Source of the DNA: Apodemus sylvaticus
Lineage: Eukaryota; Chordata; Mammalia; Rodentia; Muridae
Length of the DNA: 64,000 nucleotides
Reading direction: 5' to 3'
Assembly: GCF_947179515.1 (NCBI RefSeq)
Contig: NC_067495.1
Location: 138,724,596-138,788,595, forward strand
Under the pieces are notes generated by a model. The model searched no databases and had not been told where the DNA came from. It saw only the letters and a list, made by a program, of their open reading frames with translations. Both the position numbers and the translations under genes were made by a program. Position 1 is the first letter of the stretch. Each line of letters begins with the position of its first letter. This document shows, piece after piece, positions 34,761 through 47,094 of the stretch.

Positions 34761-36560
34761 AGCATACATTCATTTTTATTGCTTTTGTTTTTTCCTTTTT
34801 TTTTATTTTTTAAAAAATCATCTTCTGTCCTGATTGTTTTCCCCATTCTCAGCCCACACACCATTCCTCCTCCATCCTTCTGACCCATCTCTTATCTTTG
34901 TGAGAGTAGAGCCTCCCCACCAGGTGTCCTCCCACCCTGGCACATCAAGTCTCTGCAGGGCTAGTTAGGCACTTATTTTCCCACTACAGTCAGATGAGAC
35001 AGCCAAATTAGGGGAATGGATTCCATAGACAGGTAACAGTTTTAAGGATTGGCCCTGCTCCAGTTGATCAGGACCCCCATGAAGACTGAGCTGAATCTTC
35101 AACATATGGGGAGGGGCAAGGTCCAGCCTGTATATCTTCTTTGTTTGGTGATTCAGAGCCCCAAGGGTCCAGGTTAGTTGACTCTGTTGGTTTTTCCTTT
35201 GGAGTTCCTATCTTCTTCAGAGCCCTAAATCCTTTCCCCAACTCTTCCATAGTAGTCTTTAAGCTCCATACAGTGTTTAACCCTGGGTCTCTGAATCTGA
35301 CTAAGTCAGCTGATGGAGCCTCTCAGAGGACATCTCCTGTAGGCTCCTGCCTGCAAGCGTAAGAGAATATCATTAATAGTGTCAGAGATTGGTGCTTGCC
35401 TATGGGATAGGTCTCTAGTTGGGCTGGTTATTGGTTGGCCATTCTCCCAGGCTCTGCTCTATCCGCTGTGCCTGCATTTTTTTTTTTTTTTTTGTAGAGA
35501 GGATAAATTTGGGGTTGAAATTTTTGTGGGTGGGTTAGTGTCTCTATCGCATCACTAGGATTTCTGCTTAGCTACACCTTTTCAGGTTCCAAATCCCCTG
35601 ACTGCTGCCACAGCTAAGGTCACTCCCATTGATTCTTGGAAGCCTCCCTTATCTCAGGTCTTTAGCATGTCCTTGAGATACCCTCTACCTCCACCCTGTC
35701 AGTTGCAGATTTCCCTTCATTCTCAAGGCCATCTAATCATCGCCCCTGTCTCTTCCCTCACCTCATCCTGAACCCCCAGACCCCCCCATAGTCCTTCCAA
35801 TCCCCTCTGCCACTTAGTTCTCTTTCTCCCTCCATCTACCTCCTCCAACTATTTTATTCCCCCTTCTAAGTGAGATTTGAGCATCCTTTTTTAGGCCTTC
35901 CTTGTTGTTTAGCTTTTTTTGGATCTGTGGAGTATAGCATGGGTATCTTGTACTTTATGGATAATAACCATTTATGAGTTGAGTATATACTATGTGTGTA
36001 CTTTTTTGGGTCTGGGTTACCTCACTTTGCATGATAGTCTCAAGTTCCATCTATTTGCCTATAAAGTTAATGTTATCTTTGTTAATCACAAATAGTATTC
36101 CATTTTGTAGATGTCCCACATTTCCTTTATCTATTCTTCAGTTGAAGGACATCTGGACTGCTTCTGATTTCTGGCTGCTAAAAACATAGTTGAACATGTG
36201 TCCTTGTGTTATAGTGGTGCATCTTTGGAGTATATACCCAGGAGTCATATAACTGAATATTGAGGTAGAGTTATACCCACTTTTCTCAGAAACTGCCAAA
36301 TTGATTTCCACAGTTGTACAAGTTTATACTCTCACCAGCAATGGAGGAGTGTTCTCCTTCATGTACATCCTTGGCAGCCTGTGTTGTCACTGAAGATTTT
36401 TATTTTATTCATTCTTGCAGGAGTAACATCTCAGTGTTGTTTAGATTTGTATTTCCCTGATGACTAAGGAATTTGAACATTCTTTATGTGTTTCTCAGCT
36501 ATTCAAGTTTCCTCTGTTGAGAATTTTCTGTTTAGATCTGTACCACTTTTTAAAAATTGT
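34761..36560 (-). mobile_element. Old L1 (Lx-type): 3' UTR and ORF2 end
   Basis: On the plus strand: an inverted pyrimidine-rich tail, the 3' UTR ('gcacatcaagtctctgcagg', 'agccccaagggtccaggtta'), a long C-rich segment (35640-35870), then the complement of the ORF2 C-terminus from about 35960 ('tctgggttacctcacttt', 'tagtattccattttgtagat', 'aatggaggagtgttctcct'). ORF2 is riddled with stops. It stops near 36560 next to a microsatellite, so it is strongly 5'-truncated. Confidence 0.8.
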
Positions 36561-36585
36561 CTTATTTTACTAATATATTGTTTGT

Positions 36586-36587
<2 letters not shown>

Positions 36588-36658
<71 letters not shown>

Positions 36659-36680
36659 TGTGTATGTGTGTGTGTGAGTG
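36588..36680. repeat. Compound (TC)n-(TG)n microsatellite
   Basis: A TC run to about 36620, then a TG run with a few interruptions to about 36680, sitting at the 5' end of the L1 copy. Confidence 0.97.
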
Positions 36681-37339
36681 TTGAATGGAGTTTCAGTAAG
36701 TTTGTGGGAAAATGTGAAATGTATTGCTTTATTTGGAGTGAGCAACAGACCTCAAGTTAAATGGATTTTGGTGATAGCAGACAGGTAGCAAGGAAGTCTG
36801 AGGATAAATGGTCCTCAATAATTCTTACCTCAGCCATAATAGGAAGAAACTGTATGGGTCACAAGAAGTATGTGATAGAACATGGTGAAGAATACTGACA
36901 CAGTCTGTTCCCACAAATAAGAAAAAAAACATTGGCTGAGAACATGAGGCCCCTTTTCAGTTTATTGCTTGTATATGCCCTTATATTTTATTTTTTTATT
37001 TTCTGTATCTATACTTATTTCCTAGTTAATGTTTTTTTTAAATTTCCTTTTAATATATACACTTTTGTATTTTAAGAGTTCAGTTGGTGTGTAACTTGTA
37101 CCTTATATCTGTCCTTTTATCTTCACTCTGACTTGTTTCCTCCCATACTTGACCCTCCATTCACTTAACCACTTAAATTTACTCTATTGCTCCAACCCAG
37201 AACACTAATGTTATTGTCTCCAAAACTTATACAATCTTTTACTGCAACTATCATTGAGACTTGTGTCAAACCATAAGAGTTTTTCCCCAAGTTAACATTA
37301 TCTCTGAAAATAAATTCAAGAAACGGCATTCTACCCTGA
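36681..37339. other. Non-coding stretch
   Basis: AT-rich with nothing recognised. Confidence 0.45.
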
Positions 37340-38205
37340 GGACTTATGTAAAATAAAATATACAAACCAAACACTTGAAAAGAATAATAACAGTGATAAA
37401 CCAGAGGACACATATACCTCAGTATATGAAAACAAAACACACTCAAAAATAAAAAAAAATGAAGGGAAATATCCATTAGCATAATCCCACATGCTCGTGG
37501 CATCTGGCTTGTCAATTTAGAAAACAATGACAATGAGAGAACCTAAATGCCAGAAAAAGATTACAAAAGCCTGATAATAAAACATTGTAAAGTCCAAGAA
37601 GATTCAAATAAAGAGATTGGGAATTTCTTTCAAAATCTGGGGGAAATCATGAAATAATTTCAAGACACAAATAAGAAAGTCACCAAAGTAAGCAAAGCAA
37701 CCACTAATGTGAAAGAACACCTTGTCAATTTGGAAGAAAAACTCAGGAAGAAAATTGAGAGACAAAAAGGAACAAAGAGAAATTCTGTAAATAAATCTAC
37801 CAATAAAGAAATGGCACTTGATAAATTATTAACAGCAAATATGATTAAATAGAACAAATATCAGGGATGTATGACAAGGTTGAGGAATTAATATATGAGA
37901 TGTGACTAAAGGAAACAATAATTGAGCATAAACAAACTTCCAGGAAGTCTGGAATACACTCAGAATACCAAAACTAAGAGTCCATTGCAGAGAAGAAAAC
38001 ACAGAGTTAAAATTCAGATGACCTAGACAACTAATAAAGTGAAGTTACAGCCAGGAATTTCCTTTCCTTTAGACAAATAAACACCAAGCATATATTCACA
38101 AGCCCAAATAGCTATGACCAGAGAAAAATCTCCCTATACCTTATCATAATTAAGATATCAGAAAAAAGCAAAGAAACAATACTAAAAATTACAAAGAAGA
38201 GTCTG
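37340..38205 (+). mobile_element. Degenerate L1/HAL1 ORF1-like relic
   Basis: A-rich sequence whose broken plus frames recall the ORF1 coiled coil ('gtcaatttggaagaaaaact', 'aggaagaaaattgagagaca'), followed by RNA-binding-domain-like phrases ('gaaaaatctccctatacctt', 'gcaaagaaacaatactaaaa'). No frame stays open. It could be an old L1 ORF1 or the related HAL1 element. Confidence 0.45.
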
Positions 38206-39317
38206 CTTCCTAGCTAGCAGGGCTAGATGGCTAGAGCAATATACTGAGAGAGGCCTGGGGACACAAGATATGAAATGACAGCCAAGACTGCAGGCAAACG
38301 GATGGCCACAGGCCAGGGATTCCACAGAGTACACTTGCTGCTAGGCTGAGAGGAGATTCTCCCCACAAACATGCAGTAAGCATGGGGCTCTGGCCTCTAA
38401 GCCACTCATTGTTTTCTACTTCAGCCAACGCTGAGCCTTCCAAACATACCTCGTGCACTTTGGTTATCATCCAGCAGTAGATGTCAGGGGTTACCTGTCT
38501 GTATCCAGCCTCAGGGGCTAAGATAAAGCTATGCTACTTGAAGGGATGTTGTCTGGACAACACATGCAAAAAACTCACTGTGGACATCTCTCTATACTAT
38601 ACCACCATACTTAAGTCCATGTTCACTGGATATATGGAGGTGATGACAATGACTGTTGGATCATTGTAGATTAGTGTGGAAGAGTAGTATGACACAATTT
38701 TGAATTACTTTTGACATGAGATTATAACCTCCTCAAAAACACGAAAAACCAGGAATTGATGGCTAAAGCAAAATATTATCTAATCCAAGGGCTGGTAAAT
38801 GCATTTCACACTGTCATGCAGGACAAAAAAGACTCCCACCAGCCTATGGGCAACATTATCATCATATTCTTGTGGAAAGAGAACAGGTTTATTGAATCTA
38901 TGGCCATACCTGCAGCGAAATGTCTGTATAATAGAAATAATAACAAGAAGTCCGACAGCAGCAGCTATGGTATCTTGCTGGAAAAAAAAAATTGGAGGTT
39001 TTGACAAGCTATCCCTTGATTAATAGGGGTAACTCTTTTTCAAGGACACCACAGTTCTACAGTCAGGGTCATTATCTAGCAAAGGTGTGGTGCACCTCTA
39101 TTATATATGCCACAGAGAAGAATTGGGCTACTATGGAATTCTCAGTGTCTTTAATAAATAAAAACCTCAATGTCCTACTTTATATGATACCTCAAGACCA
39201 TGAAAACTTCTTTTTGAAGACCATGATTCAGAGCCACACCTGGCTTTCAATAGAGAAGAGACCTGTGAATTGTGGGACTCTTTGTGTTACATCTACCATA
39301 AATCACAGGCTAAATTT
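38206..39317. other. Unassigned stretch with short plus frames
   Basis: Less AT-rich than its surroundings, with three overlapping plus frames (38756-39004, 38799-39023, 38992-39330). None has a recognisable motif. It may be old retroelement or pseudogene material. Confidence 0.3.
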
Positions 39318-39590
39318 TCAGCATCCTTAGTTATTAGGGAAATGCAAATCAAAACAGCACTGAGATTCCACCTTACACCAGTCAGAATGGCTAAGATGAA
39401 AAACTCAGGGGACAGCAGATGCTGGAGAGGATGTGGGGAAAGAGGAACACTCCTCCACTGCTGGTAGGATTGCAAGCTAGTAAAAACACTCTGGAAATCA
39501 GTTTGGCGATTCCTCAGAAAATTAGACATAGTACTACCTGTAGACCCAGCTATACCACTCCTGGGCATATACACAGAAGGTGCTTCTACA
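39318..39590 (+). mobile_element. Internal L1 ORF2 fragment
   Basis: It encodes the ORF2 C-terminal block SLVIREMQIKTALRFHLTPV, then the Cys-rich SRCWRGCGERGTLLHC, with a stop replacing the next Trp. It lacks both the upstream RT and the 3' UTR/tail, so it was trimmed by later deletion or is part of a fragmented copy. Confidence 0.85.
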
Positions 39591-39705
39591 TGTTATTCCA
39601 CATCACAAATAGATTCTTAACTCTTTATTTCAGAGACAGCATCAGAGAGGCATGGCTGATTCTTTCAGTCTGGCATCTAGTTTAAAGGACAGTACCCTGT
39701 TCTAA

Positions 39706-39815
39706 CATGCTATATCTCCAGCACTCAAAATCTAAAGTAGAAGGATCACAAGTTTGTAACCAACTTGACCTACAAGAAAAACAAAACAAAACAAAACAAA
39801 ACAACAACAACAGCA
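39706..39815 (+). mobile_element. Degenerate B1-like SINE
   Basis: 'tatctccagcactcaaaatc' and 'aaggatcacaagtttgtaac' followed by an (AAAAC)n tail fit a strongly decayed B1 or proto-B1. Confidence 0.5.
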
Positions 39816-41449
39816 ACAGCAAAGGGTACTTAACCAATCATCTTTTAATATTTCATCCTGGTCATCTAGGTCAAATATCTCCAAGAAAGAAAAAGTGCCT
39901 AAATTGGAATCTGTGGTTTTAACAGCATCCCATGGGGAAAAAAATCTATTATATTGTGTGGTCACATTACCAACTTCTTAAGGTCTAACAGTAGTATTCT
40001 TTCTTATCCTCGGTACCAAACATGCTGTCCTCACACAGTTTCAGGTTTTAAAGTAGCCATGGTGTCTAGAAACACAAACTTTAGCAGAAATGTTCTGAAG
40101 CCATCAGCTGAGGACAGCCTATTCATAGTACCATGCTCCCAGATCCCACTACGGGGTGACACAGGCTCAGACATACCAATCTTCACCCTAATATTATGCT
40201 TTATTCTATTTTTGTCTATGGGCAGTAGTTGTACCCAGTGATGAGCCTCTAAATAGAATAACTGGGGCTAACAACCCTTTTATGGGACATTTCTTTTGGG
40301 TCATTTGAACATGGAAGTAGCAAACACTAAAGAAGGTATAAGTTCTTATCTAGGAACTTAATTTTCACCCCTTTGTTTAGCCTGGTCACCTTATGATAAG
40401 TCTTCCCAGAGGAATGCTGCCAAGAAAGGATCTGTTTCATGGTTGGAGAAAACAGCTTGGCCACTGATAGTCTCTCAGAAAGGAACACAAGCTGTCAGGA
40501 TCATCTGTCTTGACAGTTCTTATGATTGTCTAATGACAGCACCCAGCTCAATTCTCAGAGCCTATCATTAGACACCAGGTTTAAGGTTGAGCACTCACAG
40601 GCATTGGACTTGATAGAGCAATGGAAATGAACAATGTGACTTAGTAATCAGGAATTTTTCAAGAATCACAATATTGAATGTATAAATAGCCTTAAAACTG
40701 TCATGTCAGGTAATTTGGTTATCACCTTCTATTTCTTCCAGATTTCACTTGAGCTAAGATTAGAATCCTTTATATGGCCAAATTCAACTTTTGGATTTGA
40801 GGTTTTCCCACAGATATATATTAGAATATTGCAGCCTGAAATTACTAACCTACTTCCTCAGCTGTCACTCCATAAACCCTTTACAATTCAGATTCCTAGG
40901 CTCGGTAGAGGCATTTCTACTTGTTCTTTGACCTCAACATCTTCTTTAACTTCTATTTTATATGGTAATATTCAGATCTTCATCTGTTTCAATGTTATCT
41001 AATTTGTAGTCCCAAAAAAGCACAGTATTTTGGGCATGTGAACTCATCTTAACTGAGAATAGCTTTGTGGCTTTAAGAAAAACACATTTAAACTATTGTC
41101 ATGATTTTAGTTATTTTTACTTGAACTTTGTGGCTCAGAGTTTTGTGAGATTTTCCAGCTCCATTCATAAAGTACTGTTTGGCAGGATGCATTTTTCAAC
41201 CTCAAGCAGCACAGCACGGAGAAACAAAGTATGGATGAAGGTCAAACTTGAAAATTTCTATTAACAACAAATAGCAGCAGTGGAGGTTGTTGAGATTGGT
41301 ATATTACCATGATCATCCTGAAGGGTGACACAGATCCTTGCATGAAAAATGTTTTATTTCATAACTGCAATCCTGTGTTGCTCATTCCAGTTACTGGAAT
41401 TAAACAATTATTCGAAATAAAACTATGCTATCTAGACCCACCACCAAAG
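39816..41449. other. Single-copy-looking non-coding stretch
   Basis: No repeat or gene recognised. Confidence 0.45.
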
Positions 41450-42589
41450 AAAAAACAACCCTGGACTGTCTACCTGGAAACTTTCTGGTGGCACTGGCCT
41501 GGAAAGCTCTATAGCAGATCTCTTGAAGGATCTGTCCTTCTCTGTCTTCATTCCCTGGACACTCAATCAAATATTACTTTAGACTTAGATTTCTTCCCCT
41601 TCCCCAGCCCTTTGTGTCAGTCCCATTACCTGGAGGCCTTCTCCACCTAGGAACAGACACAGCAAGTGAGCCTGGGAAGCAAGTAGGCCACCTTTACTCT
41701 CCTTTTTAACCTCATTTCAGTTCTCCTGATTGTCTCAATAGCCCTGAAGCAGACCACTTGTAAGGACTTTCCTCTTGCTCTGCCTCCATTCTCCGTGGAC
41801 TCAAGCAAACCTTGTAGCACCAGACTCCCAATTTCTCTTTCCTGTGAATGCTTTCCGACCCCTACAGTTTAGCCTACCCTCTTTTCTTCTTGTAATCTCC
41901 TAATCCTTAAATCCCCTTTCTATCAGGACCCCAAGGGGCCACAATGGCAGGAAAAGTGACTCACATTATCCTTATACTCCATTATGATCTTCCCATTCTC
42001 ACCTTCAGTTCTGCAACATGAATTAGTGCCCGTTATCCAAACTCAGTTTTACTTACTGGAGACTCACATTCTTGTTTCAGACTCAAGTCTACCTAGTTCT
42101 TTCATTCATGTCTGTTCAAATTCAATTAATTCTTTAATGTAACCTATATGAAGAATACTCTTTTCACACCATACCTTGAACTCTGTGTGGACACACCTCT
42201 AGGTCAGAACAGGATCCCCTTATCTTTTTGTTCAAGCCTCTGTCAGTCTTTTCCCCTGTTCTTTTGTCCTCTCTGTCATCCACAGGCTTGCAAAAGTATG
42301 CACTACTGTAAAACTTGTAGCCTTCCTGTATTCCTAAGGTCCTAAGGTAACAACAGAAACAAAGAATGGAACACTCACCCAAGAAAGACAAGACCAGATA
42401 TTAACATCTTAAACTCACAATTAACTCAAGTCCAGATGCCTAGACACTATTAAAACAATCATTAATAGTGATCTATTGTAAAACAAAATAGATCTTTACC
42501 AGAGCTAAGAATGACTACTACAATATGCCCTAAGAAACACAATATAGCTGAATCACAAGACAAGGACTCTCACACAGCTATTAGGAATC

Positions 42590-42860
42590 TGTTCAGGAAC
42601 CTTAAAGAGGATATGAATAAACCCCTTAATGATGTCTGTAAAAAGACAAACAGCAGAATGAAATGATGAAATCAGCTAAAGACATGAAAAAATACTGAAT
42701 CATTAATGAAAACTCAAACAGAAAAAAAAAACAGGAAACAGAAGATTTAGGAAACAAATGAAAATTAAGGGGTAAGCCTCATCAACAAGAATACAAAGAA
42801 TAGAAGAGAGAATCTGGGGAATTAAAGACAAGGTAGACAAACTGTATTCCTTACCCAAAA
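42590..42860 (+). pseudogene. L1 ORF1 5' relic
   Basis: Broken frames recalling the ORF1 coiled coil ('gaaatgatgaaatcagctaa', 'gacatgaaaaaatactgaat'). It runs into a CA microsatellite at 42863. Downstream ORF1 and the start of ORF2 are not found. Confidence 0.5.
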
Positions 42861-42861
42861 G

Positions 42862-42862
<1 letters not shown>

Positions 42863-42900
<38 letters not shown>
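42863..42900. repeat. (CA)n microsatellite
   Basis: A pure CA run between the ORF1 relic and later L1 sequence. Confidence 0.97.
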
Positions 42901-42903
<3 letters not shown>

Positions 42904-43089
42904 TCGTCACAATATATAAAGGAGATCTGGAATTGTATGAAAACACTGATTTTACAAATAATATGAATTATAGAAGGAGAAGAAACCCATGTCAAGGTAT
43001 AAAAATATTTTCAACAACATAACAGAAGAAAATTTCTATAACCTAAAGAAGGAGATAATTATAAATCAATAAAATAGTGTAAAAACAAA

Positions 43090-44449
43090 AAAAAACCCAT
43101 AAGAAAGTATAAAGAATGAAATAAACAGTTGATTCTTTGAGAAAGTCAATAAGATTTATAAACCTTTAGTCAAAGACAAAAAAAATCAAAATTAAGGAAA
43201 TTAGAGACAAAATGGGGTCCATAGCAATAGACACTGAGGAAATTCAGACAATAATGAAGACATGCTTTTAAAATTCTGTACTGTAATAATACATTTGGCT
43301 AAAAGAAACCAATGAAATTGTTGATATATATGGCCCATCAATGTTCTCATTAAGACCGGATGAACAATGTAAACATACTCATGAACTCTAATCAAATAGA
43401 AACAGTAATCATAAAGGTTCCAATAAAAAGTCTAGGGCCAAATAGATTCAGAGTAGAATTGTATCAGACCTTCAAAGAATTAACACTAGGTTTCCTCAAA
43501 TTATTCGACAGAAACAGAAGAAATATTGCCCACATTTTTTGGTGCCACAATTACCTTGATACATGAACTACATAATGACCCAACAAAGAAAGAGAATTAC
43601 AGACCAATTTCCCTTAACAATGTACATGCAGAAATTTTCAATAAAATACAAACAAAATTAAAGAACACAACCAAAAGGTCATCTACCATTATCAAGTAAA
43701 CTTTATCTCATAAAGAGATAGTTTAACATACATAAATCAAAAAAGGTAATCTACCATATAAATATACCAAAATCAAACAAAAACAAAAACATGATTATCA
43801 TATTAGAAGCAGAAAAGGCCTTTTATAAAAACCTAACACCCCTTCATAATAAAAGTACTAGAGAGATCTGAGATACAAGGTGCATACTTAAATATAATAA
43901 AAGCAAAATACAGCAAGCAATAGCCAACCTCAAATTAAAGAGAGAGAAAAATTAAAGCAATTAGACAAAAATCAGGAGCAATACATGGCTGCCCACTCTC
44001 TCAATATCTCTTCAATATAGTGCTTGGAGTTTTAGCTAGTACAATAAGAAAACTAAAGGAGATCAAGAGGATGAAAATTGGAAAGGAATAATTCAAAGTA
44101 TCTTTACTTGCAGGTGATATGCTAGTGTACATAAGTAACCCCAAACATTCTATAATAAAACTCCTAGAGCTAGCTGGTAAACACCTTAACAAAGTGGCTG
44201 GATACAAAACTAACTCATACAAATCAGCAGCCTTGTTTTATACAAATGGCAAATGAACTGAGAATGGAGTCAGTGAAACATTACCTTTCACAATAGCCTC
44301 AAAAATAATATCTTGGAGTAACTCTAACCAAGCAAGTGAAAGACCTATATAATAAAAAACTTTTAGACATTGGAGAATGTGAAAAATATATCAGAAGTTG
44401 GAAAATCTAACTTCTTCATGGATCAATTGTATTAATAGGAATAAAAATG
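43090..44449 (+). pseudogene. L1 ORF2 RT region, decayed
   Basis: The sequence follows ORF2 from the pre-RT block ('gattctttgagaaagtcaat') through the finger and palm regions to the catalytic box. Here 'cttgcaggtgatatgctagt' shows that FADD has become AGD-like, so the first Asp codon is lost. It continues to 'cttcttcatggatcaattgt' (the PCSWI region). Many stops and indels make it a dead copy. Confidence 0.8.
44438..44449. repeat. Left target-site duplication of the nested L1
   Basis: 'ggaataaaaatg' matches 'ggagtaaaaatg' at 45496-45507 in 11 of 12 bases. Joining the sequence across the insertion restores the ORF2 order of the host L1. Confidence 0.75.
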
Positions 44450-44932
44450 CACTGGCAGAGCCTCCCAGGTGACAGTTTTATCAGGCACCTGTCAGCAAGC
44501 ACTTGTTGGTATCCACAATAGTCTATGGATTTAGTATATGGGATGGATCCCTAGGTGGGGCAGTCTATGGATGGTCTTTCCCTTAGTTTTTGCTCCATAT
44601 TTTGTCTCTTTATCTCCTTCTGTGGGTATTTTGTTCCTACTTATGAGAAGGACCAGAGTATCCATACTTTGTTCTTCCTTCTTCTTGAGCTTCATTTGTT
44701 CTGTGACTTGTGTCTTGGGTACTCCAAGCTTCTGAAATACTATCCACTTATCAGTGAGTGGATACCATGTTTGTTCTTTTGTGATTGGGTTACCTCACTT
44801 TGAGATGATATTTTTTAGTTCCATCCATTTGCTTAAGAATTTCATGAATTCATTGTTTTTAATAGTTGAGTAATATTCCATTGTGTAAATGTACCAGATT
44901 TTCTGTATTCATTCCTCTGTTTAGGGACATCA
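44450..44932 (-). mobile_element. Nested L1, inverted half
   Basis: L1 3' UTR followed by the ORF2 end in reverse: 'tccctaggtggggcagtcta', 'cttcttgagcttcatttgtt', 'tatccacttatcagtgagtg', 'tagtattcc'-type end. It meets the forward 3' UTR at about 44933. The first 24 bases are the complement of the first bases of the forward half, so the overlap was copied twice. Confidence 0.85.
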
Positions 44933-45386
44933 TCACCTGGGAGGCTCTGCCAGTTAATGACAAATACAGACTGAGACACTCTCAACTAACATTTGAACTA
45001 AGCACAGGGTCCGCAATGGAGGAGCTAGAGAAAGGACCCAAGAAGCTGAAGATGTTTGCAACTCCATAGGAGGAAAAGCAATTTGAACCACCCAGTACTC
45101 CCAGAGCTCCCAGGGACTAAACTACCAACCTAAGAGTACACATGGAGGGACCCATGGCTCCAGCTGCATAGGCTGCAGAGGATGGCCTTGTTGGACATCA
45201 AAGGGAGGAGAGGCCCTTTGTCCTGAGAAAGCTAGATGCCCCAGTATAGGGGAATACCAGGACAGAGAAGCAAGAGTGGGGTGGATTGGTGAGCAGAGGG
45301 AAGGGGATGGGTTAGGGGATTTTCAGTGTGGGGAAACCAGGAAAGGGGACATTTGAAATGTAAATAAAGATTGATCTAATAAAAAA
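44933..45386 (+). mobile_element. Nested L1, forward 3' UTR half
   Basis: It starts 'tcacctgggaggctctgcca', contains 'gagctagagaaaggacccaa' and 'cagtactcccagagctccca', and ends 'atttgaaatgtaaataaaga' plus a short A run (45381-45386). Together with 44450-44932 it forms one twin-primed insertion into the older L1. Confidence 0.9.
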
Positions 45387-45495
45387 GAACGTATTATTCT
45401 GACCAGTTTTAGAAAGAGATGGATAATTTTAATATTGATGCATACTTATGAGAGTAAATAAAATATGTTAACATTGCAGTACATATATTAAAAAA
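45387..45495 (+). other. Possible 3'-transduced sequence of the nested L1
   Basis: About 109 bases of non-L1 sequence lie between the L1 A-tract and the right target-site duplication. It has its own AATAAA at 45457-45462 and, 27 bases later, an A run (45490-45495) directly before the duplication. This is the arrangement left when transcription reads past the L1 poly(A) signal and uses a downstream one. A separate small insertion is the alternative. Confidence 0.6.
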
Positions 45496-45507
45496 GGAGT
45501 AAAAATG
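45496..45507. repeat. Right target-site duplication of the nested L1
   Basis: Partner of 44438-44449. The host L1 ORF2 sequence continues immediately after it. Confidence 0.75.
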
Positions 45508-45627
45508 TTCATCCCACCAAAAGCATTTTACAGATTCAATGTAATCTTCATCAAAATTCCAACAAAATTCTTCAAAGAACATGTGAGAAAAATTTTCATC
45601 ACAATACACACATGTGCATGCATGGGC

Positions 45628-45672
<45 letters not shown>

Positions 45673-46890
45673 AAAGAAAAGGAGAAAATAAAAACCAAGC
45701 GAAATAATAAAGAACAGGATAGTTAAAACAATCCTGAATGATAAAAGAACTGCTGGAGCTATCACTATCCACAATCTCAAATTGTATTTCAGAGCCATAA
45801 AAACAGCATAGTATTGACAAAAAATAGACTGACTAATCAATTAACTTTGAAACTGAAGACCCATACATAAGTCCATACACCTGTGGATATTTTACCTGTG
45901 GATATTTTATCTCTGGTGAGAAATTCATACATACACACTGGAAGGAAGATAACATCTTCAACAAATGATGATGTTCAAAATGGTTGACCACATGAAGAAT
46001 ACAAATATGTATTTATCAACCTGCACAAAATCACAACGAAGCCAGATACAGTAATTCTAATAAAGGAAGTGTATAATTTATAGTTTTGAACTCATTAGCA
46101 CAGGAAAAGTCTTTATAAACAAAGACAGAAATAACACAGACATAAAGATCAACAGCTATAAATGGAATCTCTAGAAACTGAAAACCTGAATGGCCAAGGT
46201 CATCATCATTAGGGCAGGCTACAGAGTGGCAAAAGATTACATTTGTGACAGAGGTATAATATATAAAATATGTAAGAACTCAAAAACTACAACACATATA
46301 CAACTGGACATCAAGAAAACAAACCAATTTTAAAATGGGTTAGATATCTAAATAGAGAATTCTCAACAGATGAACATGAATGAGAAACCTTTAAATTCAT
46401 AATTAACATTCTTTGTCATCTGTGAAATGCAAACCAAACTACTTTGAAATTTTATTGTACACCAGCCAGACTAGCCAAGATCAATAAACCAAATGACAGC
46501 TCATGCTGATGAGGATGTGGGGTAATGGGAACACTAATCAATAGCTGGTGACACTGCAAACTATGGAAATCAATGTGGCAGTACCCCAGGAACCTTAGAA
46601 TCTACCTCAAGATACAGTTATACCACTCATGGATATATATACAAAAACTCTACAGTCTACTCCAGAGACATTTGTTCATGCATGTTCACTGTTGCTTTGT
46701 TCATAATAACCAGAAATTTGAAGCAACCTAGATGTCCATCAATGGATAAATGCATAATGAAAATGTATATTTATATAATGGAATATTACTCAGTTGTTAA
46801 AGAAATCACAAAATATTCAGGTAGATGGAGCTAGAAGAAATTATCTTGTGTGAGGTAACCCAGACTCCAAAAACCACATAGGATATATAT
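45508..46890 (+). pseudogene. L1 ORF2 C-terminal region of the old L1, decayed
   Basis: Continuation of the host ORF2 after the nested insertion: 'catcccaccaaaagcatttt' (AILPKA region), later 'atctgtgaaatgcaaaccaa', 'gctgatgaggatgtggggta', 'taatggaatattactcagtt'. A CA run (45630-45672) and a tandem 'acctgtggatatttt' doublet (about 45888-45917) have arisen inside it. Numerous stops. Confidence 0.8.
45630..45672. repeat. (CA)n microsatellite
   Basis: A pure CA run grown within the old L1. Confidence 0.97.
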
Positions 46891-46900
46891 TCTTTTATGT

Positions 46901-47094
46901 CAGTGGTTCTCAATCTTCTAAATGCTGTAATGTTTTAATACACTTCCTCATGCTGCTGTGAACCGCAGCCATAAAATAATTTCCATTGCTACTTCATAAC
47001 TGTGATTTTTTGATGTTACAGATTGTAATATAAATACTTTTGAGTACAGAGATTTGCTAAAGGAGCCATGACCCACAAATTGAGAACTGTTCTC
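46901..47094 (+). mobile_element. URR1-type hAT transposon, complete
   Basis: Terminal repeats 'cagtggttctcaatctt' and 'aaattgagaactg' bound about 195 bases of non-coding sequence typical of non-autonomous Charlie elements. Flanks 'ttttatgt' and 'ttttaagt' fit an 8-base target duplication with one mismatch. It sits near the ORF2 stop of the old L1, so it moved after that L1 inserted. Confidence 0.8.

Noticed and set aside
37165..37533. 122-codon minus-strand frame
   Set aside because: It is partly antisense to an L1/HAL1-like relic and shows no recognisable domain.
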